Shown piece after piece: positions 49,994 through 59,835 of a stretch of DNA of 64,000 bases. Made by a program: the position numbers and the translations under genes. Location of the stretch: contig PAQV01000005.1 in assembly GCA_002709405.1 (NCBI GenBank), positions 1 to 64,000 of the forward strand. The letters run 5' to 3'. Each line of letters starts with the position of its first letter. Position 1 is the stretch's first letter. The notes beneath the pieces were generated by a model. It was not told the DNA's origin and searched no databases. It saw only the letters and a list, made by a program, of their open reading frames with translations. This DNA is from Paracoccaceae bacterium (GTDB taxonomy: Bacteria; Pseudomonadota; Alphaproteobacteria; Rhodobacterales; Rhodobacteraceae).

Positions 49994-50910
49994 CCGACAT
50001 CGGCATCTGGGGCGTGCCCCTGGCCATCCTCGGCGGCGCGATCCGCGTGTCCACGCCCTTTCTCTTCGTGTCGCTGGGCGAATGCCTGACCGAACGCTCG
50101 GGGCGCATCAACCTCGGGTTGGAAGGCACGCTGGTCTTCGGGGCCATGTCCGGCTACGCCATCGCCTACCAGACCGGATCGCCCTGGATCGGCGTCCTGG
50201 CCGCCGCCCTGGCCGGAGCGCTTTTCGGCCTGTTCCACGGCTGGATCTGCAAGTTCAAGGGCGTGAACGACGTGGCCATCGGCATCGCGCTGATGCTGCT
50301 GGGCATGGGCCTCGCCTTCTTCTTCGGCAAGCCCTACATCCAGCCCGTCGCCCCCGACCTGCCCGCCATTCCCCTTGGCTGGTGGTCCGACATCCCCCAG
50401 GTCAAGGCCGCGCTGCAGGTCAACGTCCTGTTCCTCGTGGGCGCCGTGCTGGCCGTGGCGATGGCCTGGATGTTCCGCTCGACCCGGATCGGCCTGACCA
50501 TCCGCGTTGTCGGGGACAGCACCGATGCCGCCCGGGCCATCGGCCTGAACCCCAACACGGTCCGCCTGCTGGCCACCGCTGCCGGCGGCGCGCTGGCCGG
50601 GATCGGCGGGGCCTACCTGTCGCTGTACTACCCCGGCAGCTGGAACGAAGGCGTGTCCTCGGGCCAGGGCCTGATGGCCGTCGCGCTGGTCATCTTCGCC
50701 CGCTGGAACCCGGTCTACTGCTTCTGGGCAGCGCTGCTGTTCGGCGGCGCAGGCGCCCTTGGCCCGGCCCTGCAATCGGTCGGCGTGACCTCGGGCTATT
50801 ACCTCTTTTTCGCCGCGCCATATGTCCTGACACTGGCGCTGCTCATCTTCACCTCCTCCCCGGACAAGGCCATGGACGGCGCACCCGGAGAGCTGAGCCT
50901 CAACAAGTAG
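49990..50910 (+). CDS. ABC permease, BMP/nucleoside importer type 2
   Basis: 306 residues, about eight to nine helices. Blocks GECLTERSGRINLGLEGTLVFGAM, KGVNDVAIGIALMLLGMGLAFF and TIRVVGDSTDAARAIGLNP belong to the second permease of BMP-type importers. Overlaps the first permease by 4 bases. Confidence 0.88.
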   Translation: MTDIGIWGVPLAILGGAIRVSTPFLFVSLGECLTERSGRINLGLEGTLVFGAMSGYAIAYQTGSPWIGVLAAALAGALFGLFHGWICKFKGVNDVAIGIALMLLGMGLAFFFGKPYIQPVAPDLPAIPLGWWSDIPQVKAALQVNVLFLVGAVLAVAMAWMFRSTRIGLTIRVVGDSTDAARAIGLNPNTVRLLATAAGGALAGIGGAYLSLYYPGSWNEGVSSGQGLMAVALVIFARWNPVYCFWAALLFGGAGALGPALQSVGVTSGYYLFFAAPYVLTLALLIFTSSPDKAMDGAPGELSLNK

Positions 50911-50921
50911 GGAGCCCCCTC

Positions 50922-51938
50922 ATGAACGGCCTCGGCGGTCTGAACAAATCCGAAAATGGCGTGGTCATCGGGCTGGTGCAGCTGAAGCTGCCGGTTGTGA
51001 TCACAAAAGACGACCTGGCCGCGCAGACCGCGCGCATCGTCGAACTGGTCGGCAAGGCCCGGCGCAACATGGGCACGATGGACCTTGTGGTCTTCCCCGA
51101 ATACGCGCTGCACGGCCTGTCGATGGACATCAATCCCGACATCATGTGCTCGCTCGACGGGCCCGAGGTCGCGGCGTTCAAGCAGGCCTGTATCGACAAC
51201 AAGATCTGGGGCTGCTTTTCCATCATGGAGCTCAACCCCGGGGGCATGCCCTACAATTCCGGCCTGATCATCGACGACACGGGCGAGATCCAGCTTTATT
51301 ACCGCAAGATGCACCCCTGGGTGCCGGTCGAACCTTGGGAGCCGGGCGACCAGGGCATTCCGGTCTGCGACGGGCCGAACGGCAGCAAGCTCGCGCTGAT
51401 CATCTGCCATGACGGCATGTTCCCCGAAATGGCCCGCGAATGCGCCTACAAGGGCGCCGAGATCATGATCCGCACCGCCGGCTATACCGCGCCGATCCGC
51501 GACAGCTGGCGATTCACCAACCAATCCAACGCCTTCTGCAACCTCATGGCCACGGTCAACGTCTGCATGTGCGGATCGGATGGCACCTTCGATTCGATGG
51601 GCGAGGGCATGATCTGCAATTTCGACGGCTCGGTCATCGCTCACGGAACCTCCGGCCGGGCGGACGAGATCATCACCGCCGAGCTGCGCCCCGACCTGAT
51701 CCGCGAGGCGCGCACCGGCTGGGGCGTGGAAAACAACCCCTACCAGTTCGGCCATCGCGGCTACGTGGCGGTGAAAGGCGGGGCGCAGGATTGCCCCTAT
51801 ACCTACATGACCGACCTGGCCGCCGGCCAATACCGCCTGCCCTGGGAGGACGAGGTCAAGGTCACCGACGGAACCGGCTTCGGATTCCCCGAACCGACAC
51901 GCCTTTACGGCGAAACCCAGAAGGATGCCGCCGAATGA
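50922..51938 (+). CDS. amiF: Formamidase (AmiF-type nitrilase-superfamily amidase)
   Basis: 338 residues. Nitrilase-superfamily Glu-Lys-Cys enzyme: Glu60 ([10 protein letters not shown]), Lys129 (LYYRKMHPW), Cys162 ([14 protein letters not shown]). The AmiF-like pattern extends along the chain: [47 protein letters not shown]-like [20 protein letters not shown]. Hydrolyses formamide to formate and ammonia. Its place between the importer and biuret hydrolase is unexplained; it may act on another short amide from the pathway. 11 bases after the permease and overlaps biuH by 4. Confidence 0.88.
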   Translation: MNGLGGLNKSENGVVIGLVQLKLPVVITKDDLAAQTARIVELVGKARRNMGTMDLVVFPEYALHGLSMDINPDIMCSLDGPEVAAFKQACIDNKIWGCFSIMELNPGGMPYNSGLIIDDTGEIQLYYRKMHPWVPVEPWEPGDQGIPVCDGPNGSKLALIICHDGMFPEMARECAYKGAEIMIRTAGYTAPIRDSWRFTNQSNAFCNLMATVNVCMCGSDGTFDSMGEGMICNFDGSVIAHGTSGRADEIITAELRPDLIREARTGWGVENNPYQFGHRGYVAVKGGAQDCPYTYMTDLAAGQYRLPWEDEVKVTDGTGFGFPEPTRLYGETQKDAAE

Positions 51939-52612
51939 CCCATGTCGACGCCAACCCCTATCAATGGCCCTGGAACGGTGACCTGCGCCCGGACAACACC
52001 GCCCTGATCATCATCGATATGCAGACCGATTTCTGCGGCAAGGGCGGCTATGTCGATGCCATGGGCTATGACCTGTCGCTGACCCAGGCCCCGATCCAGC
52101 CGATCAAGACGGTCCTGACCAAGATGCGCGACCTGGGCTACCACATCATCCACACCCGCGAAGGCCACCGCCCCGACCTGTCGGACCTGCCCGCCAACAA
52201 GCGCTGGCGCTCGCAACAGATCGGCGCGGGCATCGGCGATCCCGGCCCCTGCGGCAAGATCCTGATCCGGGGCGAACCGGGTTGGGACATCATCGAAGAA
52301 CTGTACCCCGCCCCAGGCGAGATCATCATCGACAAGCCCGGCAAGGGATCTTTCTGTGCCACCGACCTGGAACTGATCCTGCGCACGCGCGGCATCGACA
52401 ACCTGATCATCTGCGGCATCACCACCGATGTCTGCGTGTCGACCACCATGCGCGAAGGCAACGACCGCGGGTTCGAATGCCTGGTCCTGTCCGATTGCTG
52501 CGGAGCCACTGACAAGGGCAATCACGACGCGGCCCTGAAGATGGTCACGATGCAGGGCGGTGTCTTCGGCGCGGTGAGCGACAGCGCTAGCCTGATCGAG
52601 GCGCTCGGCTGA
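51935..52612 (+). CDS. biuH: Biuret amidohydrolase
   Basis: 225 residues. Cysteine hydrolase that turns biuret into allophanate and ammonia. The sequence closely follows rhizobial BiuH as I recall it: ADPYPWP-like start, [60 protein letters not shown]. Triad Asp28, Lys134 (IDKPGKGSF) and Cys167 ([14 protein letters not shown]), each eight less than the D36/K142/C175 of that enzyme. One base precedes the ring-opening hydrolase gene. Confidence 0.9.
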   Translation: MTHVDANPYQWPWNGDLRPDNTALIIIDMQTDFCGKGGYVDAMGYDLSLTQAPIQPIKTVLTKMRDLGYHIIHTREGHRPDLSDLPANKRWRSQQIGAGIGDPGPCGKILIRGEPGWDIIEELYPAPGEIIIDKPGKGSFCATDLELILRTRGIDNLIICGITTDVCVSTTMREGNDRGFECLVLSDCCGATDKGNHDAALKMVTMQGGVFGAVSDSASLIEALG

Positions 52613-52613
52613 C

Positions 52614-53666
52614 ATGCCCCGCGCCCGCCTGCACCTGATCCACACCTCGGCGCCCGACGATACCTCGGGCCTGACCGACCGCATTGCCGCGGGCGACATC
52701 GACCCCAAGCGCCTCGTCGCCATCCTCGGCAAGACCGAGGGCAACGGCTGCGTCAATGACTTCACCCGCGCGTTCTCTGTCCAGGCCCTGACCGCCGCTC
52801 TGGGCGAGGACGCGGCCGGCGTGGCCATGGTCATGTCGGGGGGCACCGAAGGCGGGCTGGCGCCGCACATCCTGACCTTCGAGGTGCTGGACGAAGACGG
52901 CGACGGCCCGGCGCTGGCCATCGGGTCGGTCATCACCCCGGACCTCAAGCCCGAGGACATCGGCACCGCCACCCAGATCGACATGGTCGCCAGCGGCGTG
53001 ACCGAGGCAATGGCCCGGGCCGGCATCTCGGATCCGGCCAACGTGCATTTTGTCCAGATCAAGTGCCCCCTGCTGACGGCCGCCCGTGTCGCCGACGCCG
53101 CATCGCGCGGGCAGGCGACCGCCACCACCGACACATTGAAATCCATGGGTTTTTCCCGGGGCGCCTCGGCCCTTGGGGTCGCGGTTGCCCTGAACGAGGC
53201 CAGCTTTGACGACGCCGTCTCGGCCCTTCTCAGCGATCCGTCGGTCTGGTCGGCGCGCGCCTCCACCTCGGCCGGGATCGAGCTGATGGGCCACGAGATC
53301 ATCGTCATGGGCATGAGCAACGCCTGGACCGGCTCGCTGGCCATCGACCACGCGGTCATGGCCGACCAGATCGATATTCACCCGGTCCTGGACGCCATGG
53401 CCCGGCTGGCAATCGGGTCGGATGCCACGCTCAAGGCGCTGCTGGCCAAGGCCGAACCCGGCTCGACCGGGCTGATCCGGGGCAACCGCCACATCATGCT
53501 GGACGACAGCGACATTTCCGCCCCCCGCCATGCCCGGGCCTTTGTCGGCGGGGCGCTGGCCGGGCTGGCCGGGCGCACCGACATCTACGTGTCGGGCGGG
53601 GCCGAACACCAGGGGCCGGACGGCGGCGGGCCGGTAGCCATCATCGCGGAAAGGATGTCGTCATGA
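52614..53666 (+). CDS. atzD: Ring-opening amidohydrolase: cyanuric acid hydrolase/barbiturase family
   Basis: 350 residues. Three-repeat 'toblerone' fold family that opens cyanuric acid (to carboxybiuret) or barbituric acid (to ureidomalonate). Each repeat supplies a Lys and a Ser: Lys40 (ILGKTEGNG) and Ser75 (MVMSGGTEGG), Lys150 (VQIKCPLL) and Ser217/219 (RASTSAG), Lys279 (ALLAKAEPG) and Ser327 (YVSGGAEHQGPDGGGP). Whether the ring is cyanuric or barbituric acid cannot be decided from sequence here, but the adjacent biuH and atzF favour cyanuric acid. Stop overlaps the ATPase start by 4 bases. Confidence 0.88.
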   Translation: MPRARLHLIHTSAPDDTSGLTDRIAAGDIDPKRLVAILGKTEGNGCVNDFTRAFSVQALTAALGEDAAGVAMVMSGGTEGGLAPHILTFEVLDEDGDGPALAIGSVITPDLKPEDIGTATQIDMVASGVTEAMARAGISDPANVHFVQIKCPLLTAARVADAASRGQATATTDTLKSMGFSRGASALGVAVALNEASFDDAVSALLSDPSVWSARASTSAGIELMGHEIIVMGMSNAWTGSLAIDHAVMADQIDIHPVLDAMARLAIGSDATLKALLAKAEPGSTGLIRGNRHIMLDDSDISAPRHARAFVGGALAGLAGRTDIYVSGGAEHQGPDGGGPVAIIAERMSS

Positions 53667-55171
53667 CCCAGGCGATCGACGTGGAAGCCGTTGCCATGAC
53701 CATGCGGTTCGGGGCCTTCACCGCGCTCGACAACGTCACGATGAAGGTCCGCAAGGGCACGTTTCACGCGTTGTTGGGCGAAAACGGGGCGGGCAAGTCG
53801 ACCCTGGTGAAATGCATGATGGGCTTTTACCACGCGACCGAAGGCAATGTCCTGGTCGATGGCAAGGACGCCGTCATCCGCGACCCGGTCGACGCGCAAA
53901 AGCTGGGCCTGGGCATGGTTTACCAGCATTTCACGCTGGTGCCCTCGCTCACCGGGGCGGAAAACCTGGTGATCTCGCGCGCCGATGCGCCCTCGGTCAT
54001 CCAGTGGCGGGCGGAACGCGCCCGGCTTGATGCGTTCCTGTCCTCGATGCCCTTCAAGGTGCCGCTGGATCGCCCCGTGTCGCGCCTGTCGGCCGGCGAA
54101 AAGCAGAAGCTGGAGATCCTGAAGCAGCTTTATCTCGGGTCGCGGTTCCTGATCCTGGACGAGCCGACATCGGTTCTGACCCCGGCCGAGGCCGACGAGG
54201 TTCTGGGCCATGTCCGCGCGCTGTGCGAGGCCGGGCAGATCTCGGTCCTGATGATCACCCACAAGTTCCGCGAAGTGACCACATTTGCGGATGATGTCTC
54301 TGTTCTGAGACGCGGGGTGCTGGCCGGGCATGGGGCGGTCAAGGATCTGACCCATGATGACATGGCCCGCATGATGATGGGGGCACAGCCCGAAGCGGCG
54401 CAGGTCACCCGCACCGCAACCGCCGGTGCGCCGGTGCTGACGCTGAACCAGGCCCGGGCCTCTGACCGGTCGGGGCTCAAGACCATCGACATCGAGGCGT
54501 TGGACGTGAAAGCCGGAGAGATCCTGGGCATCGCCGGGGTGTCGGGGAATGGTCAGACCGAGCTGATGGAGATGCTCACCGGCCAGCGCCGCCTGACGGG
54601 CGGCGACATCCGCATTCACGGCGCGCCCTACCACGCCACGCGCAAGGAGCAGAAGGCACTGAAGGTGCGCTACCTGCCCGAAGAGCCGTTGCAGAACGCC
54701 TGCGCGCCGCGCATGTCGGTGGCCGAAAACATCGCCTTCCGGATCTTCGACGAGGACAATGGGGAACGACGGCTTTGGAAAAGCGCGCGTCAGATCCTGT
54801 CCAATGCAGAGGCCCGGATCGCCGAGTTCAACGTCAAGACGGCCTCGCCCCACGCGCCGATCGCCTCGCTGTCGGGGGGCAATGTCCAGCGCGCGGTGCT
54901 GTCCCGGGAACTGACCGGGGACGTCGACCTGTTGATCGTCGCAAACCCCTGTTTCGGCTTGGATTTTGCCGCCGTTGCCGCCATCCGCGAACGCATCGTC
55001 GAGGCCCGGAACCGGGGCGTTGCCGTGCTGCTGATTTCCGAGGACCTAGACGAGATCCTGGAACTGTCCGACCGTATCGTGGTGATGAGCGACGGGCAGA
55101 TCGTATTTGAGACAACCTCTCAAAACGCGGACACAGCTGAGATCGGATCCTACATGGCAGGGCATGGCTGA
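53663..55171 (+). CDS. ABC importer double ATPase, BMP/nucleoside type
   Basis: 502 residues with two ATPase halves. First: Walker [10 protein letters not shown], signature [12 protein letters not shown], Walker [19 protein letters not shown]. Second: degenerate P-loop GVSGNGQTE, signature [11 protein letters not shown], as normal for this class. Serves the binding protein and permeases at 47766-50910 although four genes downstream. Overlaps the next ATG by one base. Confidence 0.9.
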   Translation: MTQAIDVEAVAMTMRFGAFTALDNVTMKVRKGTFHALLGENGAGKSTLVKCMMGFYHATEGNVLVDGKDAVIRDPVDAQKLGLGMVYQHFTLVPSLTGAENLVISRADAPSVIQWRAERARLDAFLSSMPFKVPLDRPVSRLSAGEKQKLEILKQLYLGSRFLILDEPTSVLTPAEADEVLGHVRALCEAGQISVLMITHKFREVTTFADDVSVLRRGVLAGHGAVKDLTHDDMARMMMGAQPEAAQVTRTATAGAPVLTLNQARASDRSGLKTIDIEALDVKAGEILGIAGVSGNGQTELMEMLTGQRRLTGGDIRIHGAPYHATRKEQKALKVRYLPEEPLQNACAPRMSVAENIAFRIFDEDNGERRLWKSARQILSNAEARIAEFNVKTASPHAPIASLSGGNVQRAVLSRELTGDVDLLIVANPCFGLDFAAVAAIRERIVEARNRGVAVLLISEDLDEILELSDRIVVMSDGQIVFETTSQNADTAEIGSYMAGHG

Positions 55172-55833
55172 TGAAGATCGACGCGCAGCCCTTCGACTTT
55201 CCTTTTGATCCGCAGACCATCGGTCTTGTGGTCATCGACATGCAGCGCGACTTTTGCGAACCGGGCGGGTTCGGGGAAACGTTGGGGAACGACGTCTCAC
55301 TTCTGAGACAGATCATCCCGACCACCGCCCGCCTGATCGACGCCTTCCGGACCGCCGGCCGGCCCGTCATCCACACCCGCGAATGCCACCGCCCCGACCT
55401 GTCCGACCTGCCGTCCGCCAAGCGCGACAGGGGCGCGCCGACGCTGAGGATCGGCGATCCGGGCCCGATGGGCCGCATCCTGATCGCCGGAGAGGACGGG
55501 GCCGACATCATCCCTGAACTCTACCCGCTGCCCGGTGAAACCGTCATCGACAAGCCCGGCAAGGGGGCCTTCTATGCCACGCCCTTCGGCGAGGTGCTGC
55601 AGCGGATGGGCCTGAAGCAACTGGTTTTTGCCGGTGTCACCACCGAGGTCTGCGTCCAGACCACCATGCGCGAGGCCAATGACCGGGGCTATGATTGCCT
55701 GCTGGCCACGGATGCCACGGAAAGCTATTTCCCCGCCTTCAAACAGGCCGCGATCGAGATGATCACCGCCCAGGGCGCCATCGTCGGCTGGGCCACGCCC
55801 ACCGACAAGATCGTGCAGGCTCTGAATGCTTGA
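55171..55833 (+). CDS. Second BiuH-like cysteine hydrolase
   Basis: 220 residues. Paralogue of the enzyme at 51935: [19 protein letters not shown] (Asp23), [47 protein letters not shown] (Lys128), [20 protein letters not shown] (Cys161). It lacks the PYxWP N-terminal segment and differs around residues 85-110, the lid over the pocket, so its substrate is probably different: triuret, carboxybiuret or another ureide. Overlaps the cupin gene by 8 bases. Confidence 0.87.
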   Translation: MKIDAQPFDFPFDPQTIGLVVIDMQRDFCEPGGFGETLGNDVSLLRQIIPTTARLIDAFRTAGRPVIHTRECHRPDLSDLPSAKRDRGAPTLRIGDPGPMGRILIAGEDGADIIPELYPLPGETVIDKPGKGAFYATPFGEVLQRMGLKQLVFAGVTTEVCVQTTMREANDRGYDCLLATDATESYFPAFKQAAIEMITAQGAIVGWATPTDKIVQALNA

Positions 55834-56158
55834 TCCGGCGATCACCCGGAACCTGGTGGGCGGCGGCTGGAAGGATCTGCCCTACGAGCCCTTCAAGCCG
55901 GGCATCACCGCCCATTGGCTGCTGAAGGGCACGCCGGGCATTGCCATCCTGTGGTACGAACCGGGGGCCTGCGCGCCTTTGCACCTGCACGTCGACGTGG
56001 AAACCATCCTGGTGCTTGAGGGCAGCCAGTCGGACGAATTCGGCACCTATGAAAAGGGCGACTACGTCATCAACCCCAAGGGCAGCCAGCACAGCGTGCA
56101 CAGCGAAGAGGGCTGTGTCGTCCTGCTGACCTACACCAAGCCCGTCCGCTTCCTGTAG
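55826..56158 (+). CDS. Small cupin-domain protein
   Basis: 110 residues, single cupin: motif 1 [16 protein letters not shown] (two His, one Glu) and motif 2 [17 protein letters not shown], giving a metal site. ChrR-cupin-like. Last gene of the operon; function in ureide breakdown is not known. It may bind or process a pathway intermediate, or sense it. Confidence 0.82.
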   Translation: MLDPAITRNLVGGGWKDLPYEPFKPGITAHWLLKGTPGIAILWYEPGACAPLHLHVDVETILVLEGSQSDEFGTYEKGDYVINPKGSQHSVHSEEGCVVLLTYTKPVRFL

Positions 56159-56475
56159 CGCGGGGGGCAGGCACCGATCAGACCCGCCCCAAAATACCCG
56201 AAATTTTTCTTTGAACCGAAACCCATTGTTAAACGACCTATGGGTACAACCGCATGGAGCAGGGGGCTCCGGGCGGAGTTCCAAAGGAGATTGCCACAGA
56301 AGCCATATTTCAGTCGGTTCAACGGCCGGGCCCCGCAATTACGCAGCCTCTCGCGGGCAAGGGGTCCGGTTCGCCCCGGCTACTTTTTCCCTTTTAGTTT
56401 CCATGTGTTTGGACACCGGCGGGCGCGATGGCCCGGACATGCAAAAGGCGCCCCGAGGGGCGCCTTGCTTGTATT
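56159..56475. other. 317-base gap after the ureide operon
   Basis: No gene recognised between the cupin and tRNA-Pro genes. It is less GC-rich in places (56195-56235, 56382-56402). The only clear element is the tRNA terminator hairpin at 56445-56466. An RNA gene cannot be excluded but no known structure was found. Confidence 0.35.
56445..56466 (-). terminator. tRNA-Pro terminator
   Basis: AAGGCGCCCC / GGGGCGCCTT, 10-bp perfect stem with a two-base centre, followed on the minus strand by TTTTGC. Ten bases after the tRNA CCA end. Confidence 0.8.
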
Positions 56476-56552
56476 TGGTCGGAGTAGCAGGATTCGAACC
56501 TACGACCCCTGCCTCCCGAAGACAGTGCTCTACCAGGCTGAGCTATACTCCG
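56476..56552 (-). tRNA. tRNA-Pro (CGG anticodon)
   Basis: 77 bases including the encoded CCA. Acceptor stem CGGAGTA/TACTCCG, D-arm AGCTCAGCCTGGTAGAGC, anticodon stem CTGTC/GGCAG with loop TTCGGGA (anticodon CGG, reads CCG), T-arm GTAGGTTCGAATCCTAC-like. All four arms pair. CCG is a common Pro codon in this GC-rich genome. Confidence 0.93.
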
Positions 56553-56598
56553 ACCGTGACGGACCCCGTAAAGGGTCCGCAGGGGATTTGCAAGGGCC

Positions 56599-57582
56599 TC
56601 AGGCAGGTCTTTTGCGCGACCGCTTCACAAGGGCCTGCAACATCGAAACGCGCGGCGCCGTGGGCAGGCCCACGCGCGACTTGACGCTGACCACCGGGCG
56701 GTTGGCCGAGGTGCCCGCGAAGTTCTCGCGCACGACGATGTAAAGCCCCGAGGCGATGATGATTCCCGCCCCGATCCAGGTCACCGTGTCGGGCACTTCG
56801 TCGAAGAACAGCCCGCCGTAGATCGCCGCCCAGATCATCTGGGAATATTGCATCGGCGCGACGATGGCCGCGTCACCGGACTTGTAGGCCTGGATCAGGC
56901 ACAGCCCGCCCAGAAAGGCGAAACAGGCCATGATACCCTGCAGGCCCAGGCCCTCGATATGGATCGGTTCGTAGACGAAGGGCATCGCCGCGGCCATGAC
57001 CAGGAAGTTGGCCATCATCGGGTAGAGCAGCAGCACGGCGTTGCGTTCCTCGTGGCCGATCTTGCGCACGATGATCGCGGCCAGCGCCCCGAAGAAGGCC
57101 CCCGTCAGGGCGGCCAGGTGGCCCAGCCCCAGTTCGGTCCCGCCGGGGCGCAGCACGACGACCACGCCCAGCAGGCCGACGCCCACGGCGCCCCAGCGGT
57201 GCATGCCGACAGATTCGCCCAGGATGGGGATCGACAGCACGGTGATCAGCAGGGGCATGGTGAAGATGATGGCATAGACCTGGGCCATCGGCAGGGTCGA
57301 GAAGGCGTAGAAGACGCAGATGCCCGAGATCATCGCGGACACCGTGCGCAGGGCTGTCCACCAGGGGTGGCGGGGCAGCAGATTGCCCTGGGTGGTGTCG
57401 CGCATCAGCATCAGCATCACCAGCGGAAAGCTGAAGAGGACGCCGAAGAAGATGATCTGGAAGGTCGAGTAATCGACCCCCAACACCTTCACGATGACAT
57501 CGTGGGTGGAAAAGATCGCGAAAGCGGCCAGCGCAAAGGCCACGCCGCGAAGATTGTTCTTTGCGGTATCGGTCATGTTCAT
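56599..57582 (-). CDS. EamA/DMT-superfamily transporter
   Basis: 327 residues, ten membrane helices in two EamA repeats (LRGVAFALAAFAIFSTHDVIVK and AALTGAFFGALAAIIVRKIG). RarD/YdcZ-like metabolite exporters or carriers; substrate unknown. The basic C-terminal tail (SMLQALVKRSRKRPA) is cytoplasmic. Start: ATG 57576 has AGGA nine bases upstream and may be preferred over ATG 57582. Confidence 0.85.
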   Translation of the reverse strand: MNMTDTAKNNLRGVAFALAAFAIFSTHDVIVKVLGVDYSTFQIIFFGVLFSFPLVMLMLMRDTTQGNLLPRHPWWTALRTVSAMISGICVFYAFSTLPMAQVYAIIFTMPLLITVLSIPILGESVGMHRWGAVGVGLLGVVVVLRPGGTELGLGHLAALTGAFFGALAAIIVRKIGHEERNAVLLLYPMMANFLVMAAAMPFVYEPIHIEGLGLQGIMACFAFLGGLCLIQAYKSGDAAIVAPMQYSQMIWAAIYGGLFFDEVPDTVTWIGAGIIIASGLYIVVRENFAGTSANRPVVSVKSRVGLPTAPRVSMLQALVKRSRKRPA

Positions 57583-57731
57583 AATTCCTGGCTGTTGACG
57601 GCGACCAAAACGTCAACATCCGGAAACGTCAAGCGATCCCGGGCCATTGGGTGGGTGCCGTGCCCCGGCCCGGGGGCTTTGTGCTGCCCGTCGCGGCAGG
57701 AAACCGCCGCGCAGGGCCCTTTGAGCGCCGA

Positions 57732-58430
57732 TCAGGCCTGTGCGGGTACCCGGCCGATGGCGGTGTAGCACAGGGCGCCCAGGGCGCCTCCGGCCAGGGG
57801 CGCCAGCCAGAACAGCCACAGCTGCGCGATCCACGGGCCGCCGGCGAACAGCGCTTGCGAGGTGCTGCGGGCCGGGTTCACCGATGTATTGGTGATCGGA
57901 ATGCTGATCAGGTGGATCAGCACCAGCGCCAGCCCGATCGCAATCGGGGCAAAACCGTCGGGGGCCCGGGTGTCCGTGGCCCCCAGGATGACGATCAGGA
58001 AGAAGGCGGTCAGCACGATTTCGGCCACCAGCCCCGCGCCCATGGTGTACCCGCCCGGAGACAGCGCCCCGTAGCCATTTGCGGCAAAGCCGTCGGCGGT
58101 GGTAAAGCCCTCGACCCCGCTGGCGATGATGTAAAGGACCAGCGCGGCCAGGATCGCTCCGACAAGCTGGGCGGCCCAGTAGGGCAGCAGTTCAGCCTTG
58201 TCATGACGCCCGGCCACCACCAGGCCCAGCGTGACGGCGGGGTTGAAATGCCCGCCCGAGATATGGCCGACCGCGAAGGCCATGGTCAGCACGGTCAACC
58301 CGAAGGCGAAGGCCACACCGGCAAATCCGATGCCCAGCCCGGGAAAGGCCGCCGCGAAAATGGCTGCGCCGCAGCCTCCGAAGACAAGCCAGAAGGTGCC
58401 GAATGCCTCGGCCGCCAGTTTCTGTTGCAT
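57732..58430 (-). CDS. aqpZ: Aquaporin Z
   Basis: 232 residues, six helices plus two half-helices with NPA motifs at 63-65 (GGHFNPAVT) and 185-187 (SVNPARST). His173 and Arg188 form the water-selective filter, so it should pass water rather than glycerol. Start ATG 58430; the frame open to 58601 is unrelated. Single gene. Confidence 0.94.
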   Translation of the reverse strand: MQQKLAAEAFGTFWLVFGGCGAAIFAAAFPGLGIGFAGVAFAFGLTVLTMAFAVGHISGGHFNPAVTLGLVVAGRHDKAELLPYWAAQLVGAILAALVLYIIASGVEGFTTADGFAANGYGALSPGGYTMGAGLVAEIVLTAFFLIVILGATDTRAPDGFAPIAIGLALVLIHLISIPITNTSVNPARSTSQALFAGGPWIAQLWLFWLAPLAGGALGALCYTAIGRVPAQA

Positions 58431-58499
58431 GATGAACGTACCCCTTACCTGCCGGTCCCTGCACCGGCCCACGGGGGGTACCCTACCATGATCGCAACA

Positions 58500-58525
58500 A
58501 AAAAGCGCCCGTGAAGGCGCTTTTT
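58500..58525 (-). terminator. leuB terminator
   Basis: AAAAAGCGCC (58500-58509), loop CGTGAA, GGCGCTTTTT (58516-58525). A perfect 10-bp stem with a run of T on either strand, 50 bases after the leuB stop. Confidence 0.88.
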
Positions 58526-58575
58526 CATGTGTCTTGCGACATGTTGCCCGGGATGGGTCCCGGATCAGCCCGAGA

Positions 58576-59679
58576 TCAGAGCGAGGCGTCCAGCGCCGCA
58601 AGGATCGCGTCGCCCATGCCTTCGGTCGTCACGGGTTCAACGCCCTCTTCGCCCAGCAGGTCCGGAGTGCGCTTGCCCTCGGCCAGGACCGTCTCGATCG
58701 AGGCCTCCAGCCGGTCGGCTTCCTCGCCCGCGTCGAAGGAATAGCGCAGGGCCATGGCAAAGCTGAGGATGCAGGCGATCGGGTTGGCCTTGCCCTGGCC
58801 GGCGATGTCGGGGGCCGAGCCGTGCACCGGTTCATAGAGCGCCTTGGGCCGGCCATTGGCCATCGGCAGGCCAAGCGAGGCCGAGGGCAGCATGCCCAGC
58901 GAGCCGGTCAGCATGGCGGCCAGGTCCGACAGCATGTCGCCGAACAGGTTGTCGGTGACGATCACGTCGAACTGCTTGGGCCAGCGGGTCAGCTGCATGG
59001 CGCCGGCGTCAGCATACATGTGGCTCAGCGCGACCTCGGGGTAGTCCTTGCCCACCTCGGTCACGACTTCGCGCCATAGCACGCCCGATTCCATGACGTT
59101 GGCCTTTTCCATGGAACACAGCTTCTTGTCGCGCCGCATCGCCAGTTCAAAGGCCGAGCGCGCCACCCGGTCGATTTCGGATTCGGTGTAGCGCTGGGTG
59201 TTGATGCCCACCCGCTCGTTGCCTTCCTCGATGATGCCGCGCGGCTCGCCGAAGTAGATGCCCGAGGTCAGCTCGCGCACGATCATGATGTCCAGCCCGG
59301 CCACCACGTCGCGCTTCAGCGACGAGAAATCGGCCAGCGCGTCGAAGCACTGGGCGGGGCGCAGGTTGGCGAACAGGTCCATTTCCTTGCGCAGGCGCAG
59401 CAGGCCGCGTTCCGGTTTGACCGAGAAATCCAGCACGTCGTACTTGGGCCCGCCCACCGCGCCCAGCAGCACGGCGTCGACTTCCTGGGCCTTGGCCATC
59501 GTGGCATCCGTCAGGGGCGTGCCATGGGCGTCATAGGCCGCCCCGCCGACCAGGTCTTCGCTTACGTCGAACACCAGGCCGCGCTTGGTCCCGTACCAGT
59601 CGATGATGCGCCGGACCTGGGCCATGACCTCGGGGCCGATGCCGTCACCCGGCAGGATCAGAATGGACGGATTGGACAT
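58576..59679 (-). CDS. leuB: 3-isopropylmalate dehydrogenase
   Basis: 367 residues. Oxidative decarboxylation of 3-isopropylmalate in leucine synthesis. Blocks [41 protein letters not shown], and [30 protein letters not shown]-like [17 protein letters not shown] carry the Mg/NAD residues; [19 protein letters not shown] is the signature. Single gene here; leuCD usually lie upstream in relatives but not in view. Confidence 0.96.
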   Translation of the reverse strand: MSNPSILILPGDGIGPEVMAQVRRIIDWYGTKRGLVFDVSEDLVGGAAYDAHGTPLTDATMAKAQEVDAVLLGAVGGPKYDVLDFSVKPERGLLRLRKEMDLFANLRPAQCFDALADFSSLKRDVVAGLDIMIVRELTSGIYFGEPRGIIEEGNERVGINTQRYTESEIDRVARSAFELAMRRDKKLCSMEKANVMESGVLWREVVTEVGKDYPEVALSHMYADAGAMQLTRWPKQFDVIVTDNLFGDMLSDLAAMLTGSLGMLPSASLGLPMANGRPKALYEPVHGSAPDIAGQGKANPIACILSFAMALRYSFDAGEEADRLEASIETVLAEGKRTPDLLGEEGVEPVTTEGMGDAILAALDASL

Positions 59680-59727
59680 GGGCTCCCCCTTTGCGTCAGA
59701 TCGGCTCTCAGCTACCGCCAGCGCGCC

Positions 59728-59768
59728 ACAGGGTCAACTGCAGATGGACCCTGTCCAATTGGACAGGG
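59728..59768. promoter_or_regulatory. Overlapping operator-like dyads between leuB and 59836 gene
   Basis: Three half-sites ACAGGG/CCCTGT: ACAGGGTC (59728-59735), GACCCTGT (59747-59754) and ACAGGG (59763-59768). The last two form a 20-base perfect palindrome, CCCTGTCCAA joined to TTGGACAGGG (59749-59768). It lies about 70 bases from each divergent start. Confidence 0.55.
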
Positions 59769-59835
59769 CTCGCTTCTGGATTGTCCCATTTTGTGCTATC
59801 ATCGGAATAATTGGTGCCAGGTCCAGGAGTGAGCC

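Noticed and set aside
56159-56440. SRP, 6S or tmRNA gene in the gap after the cupin
   Set aside because: None of the conserved cores of these RNAs could be found.
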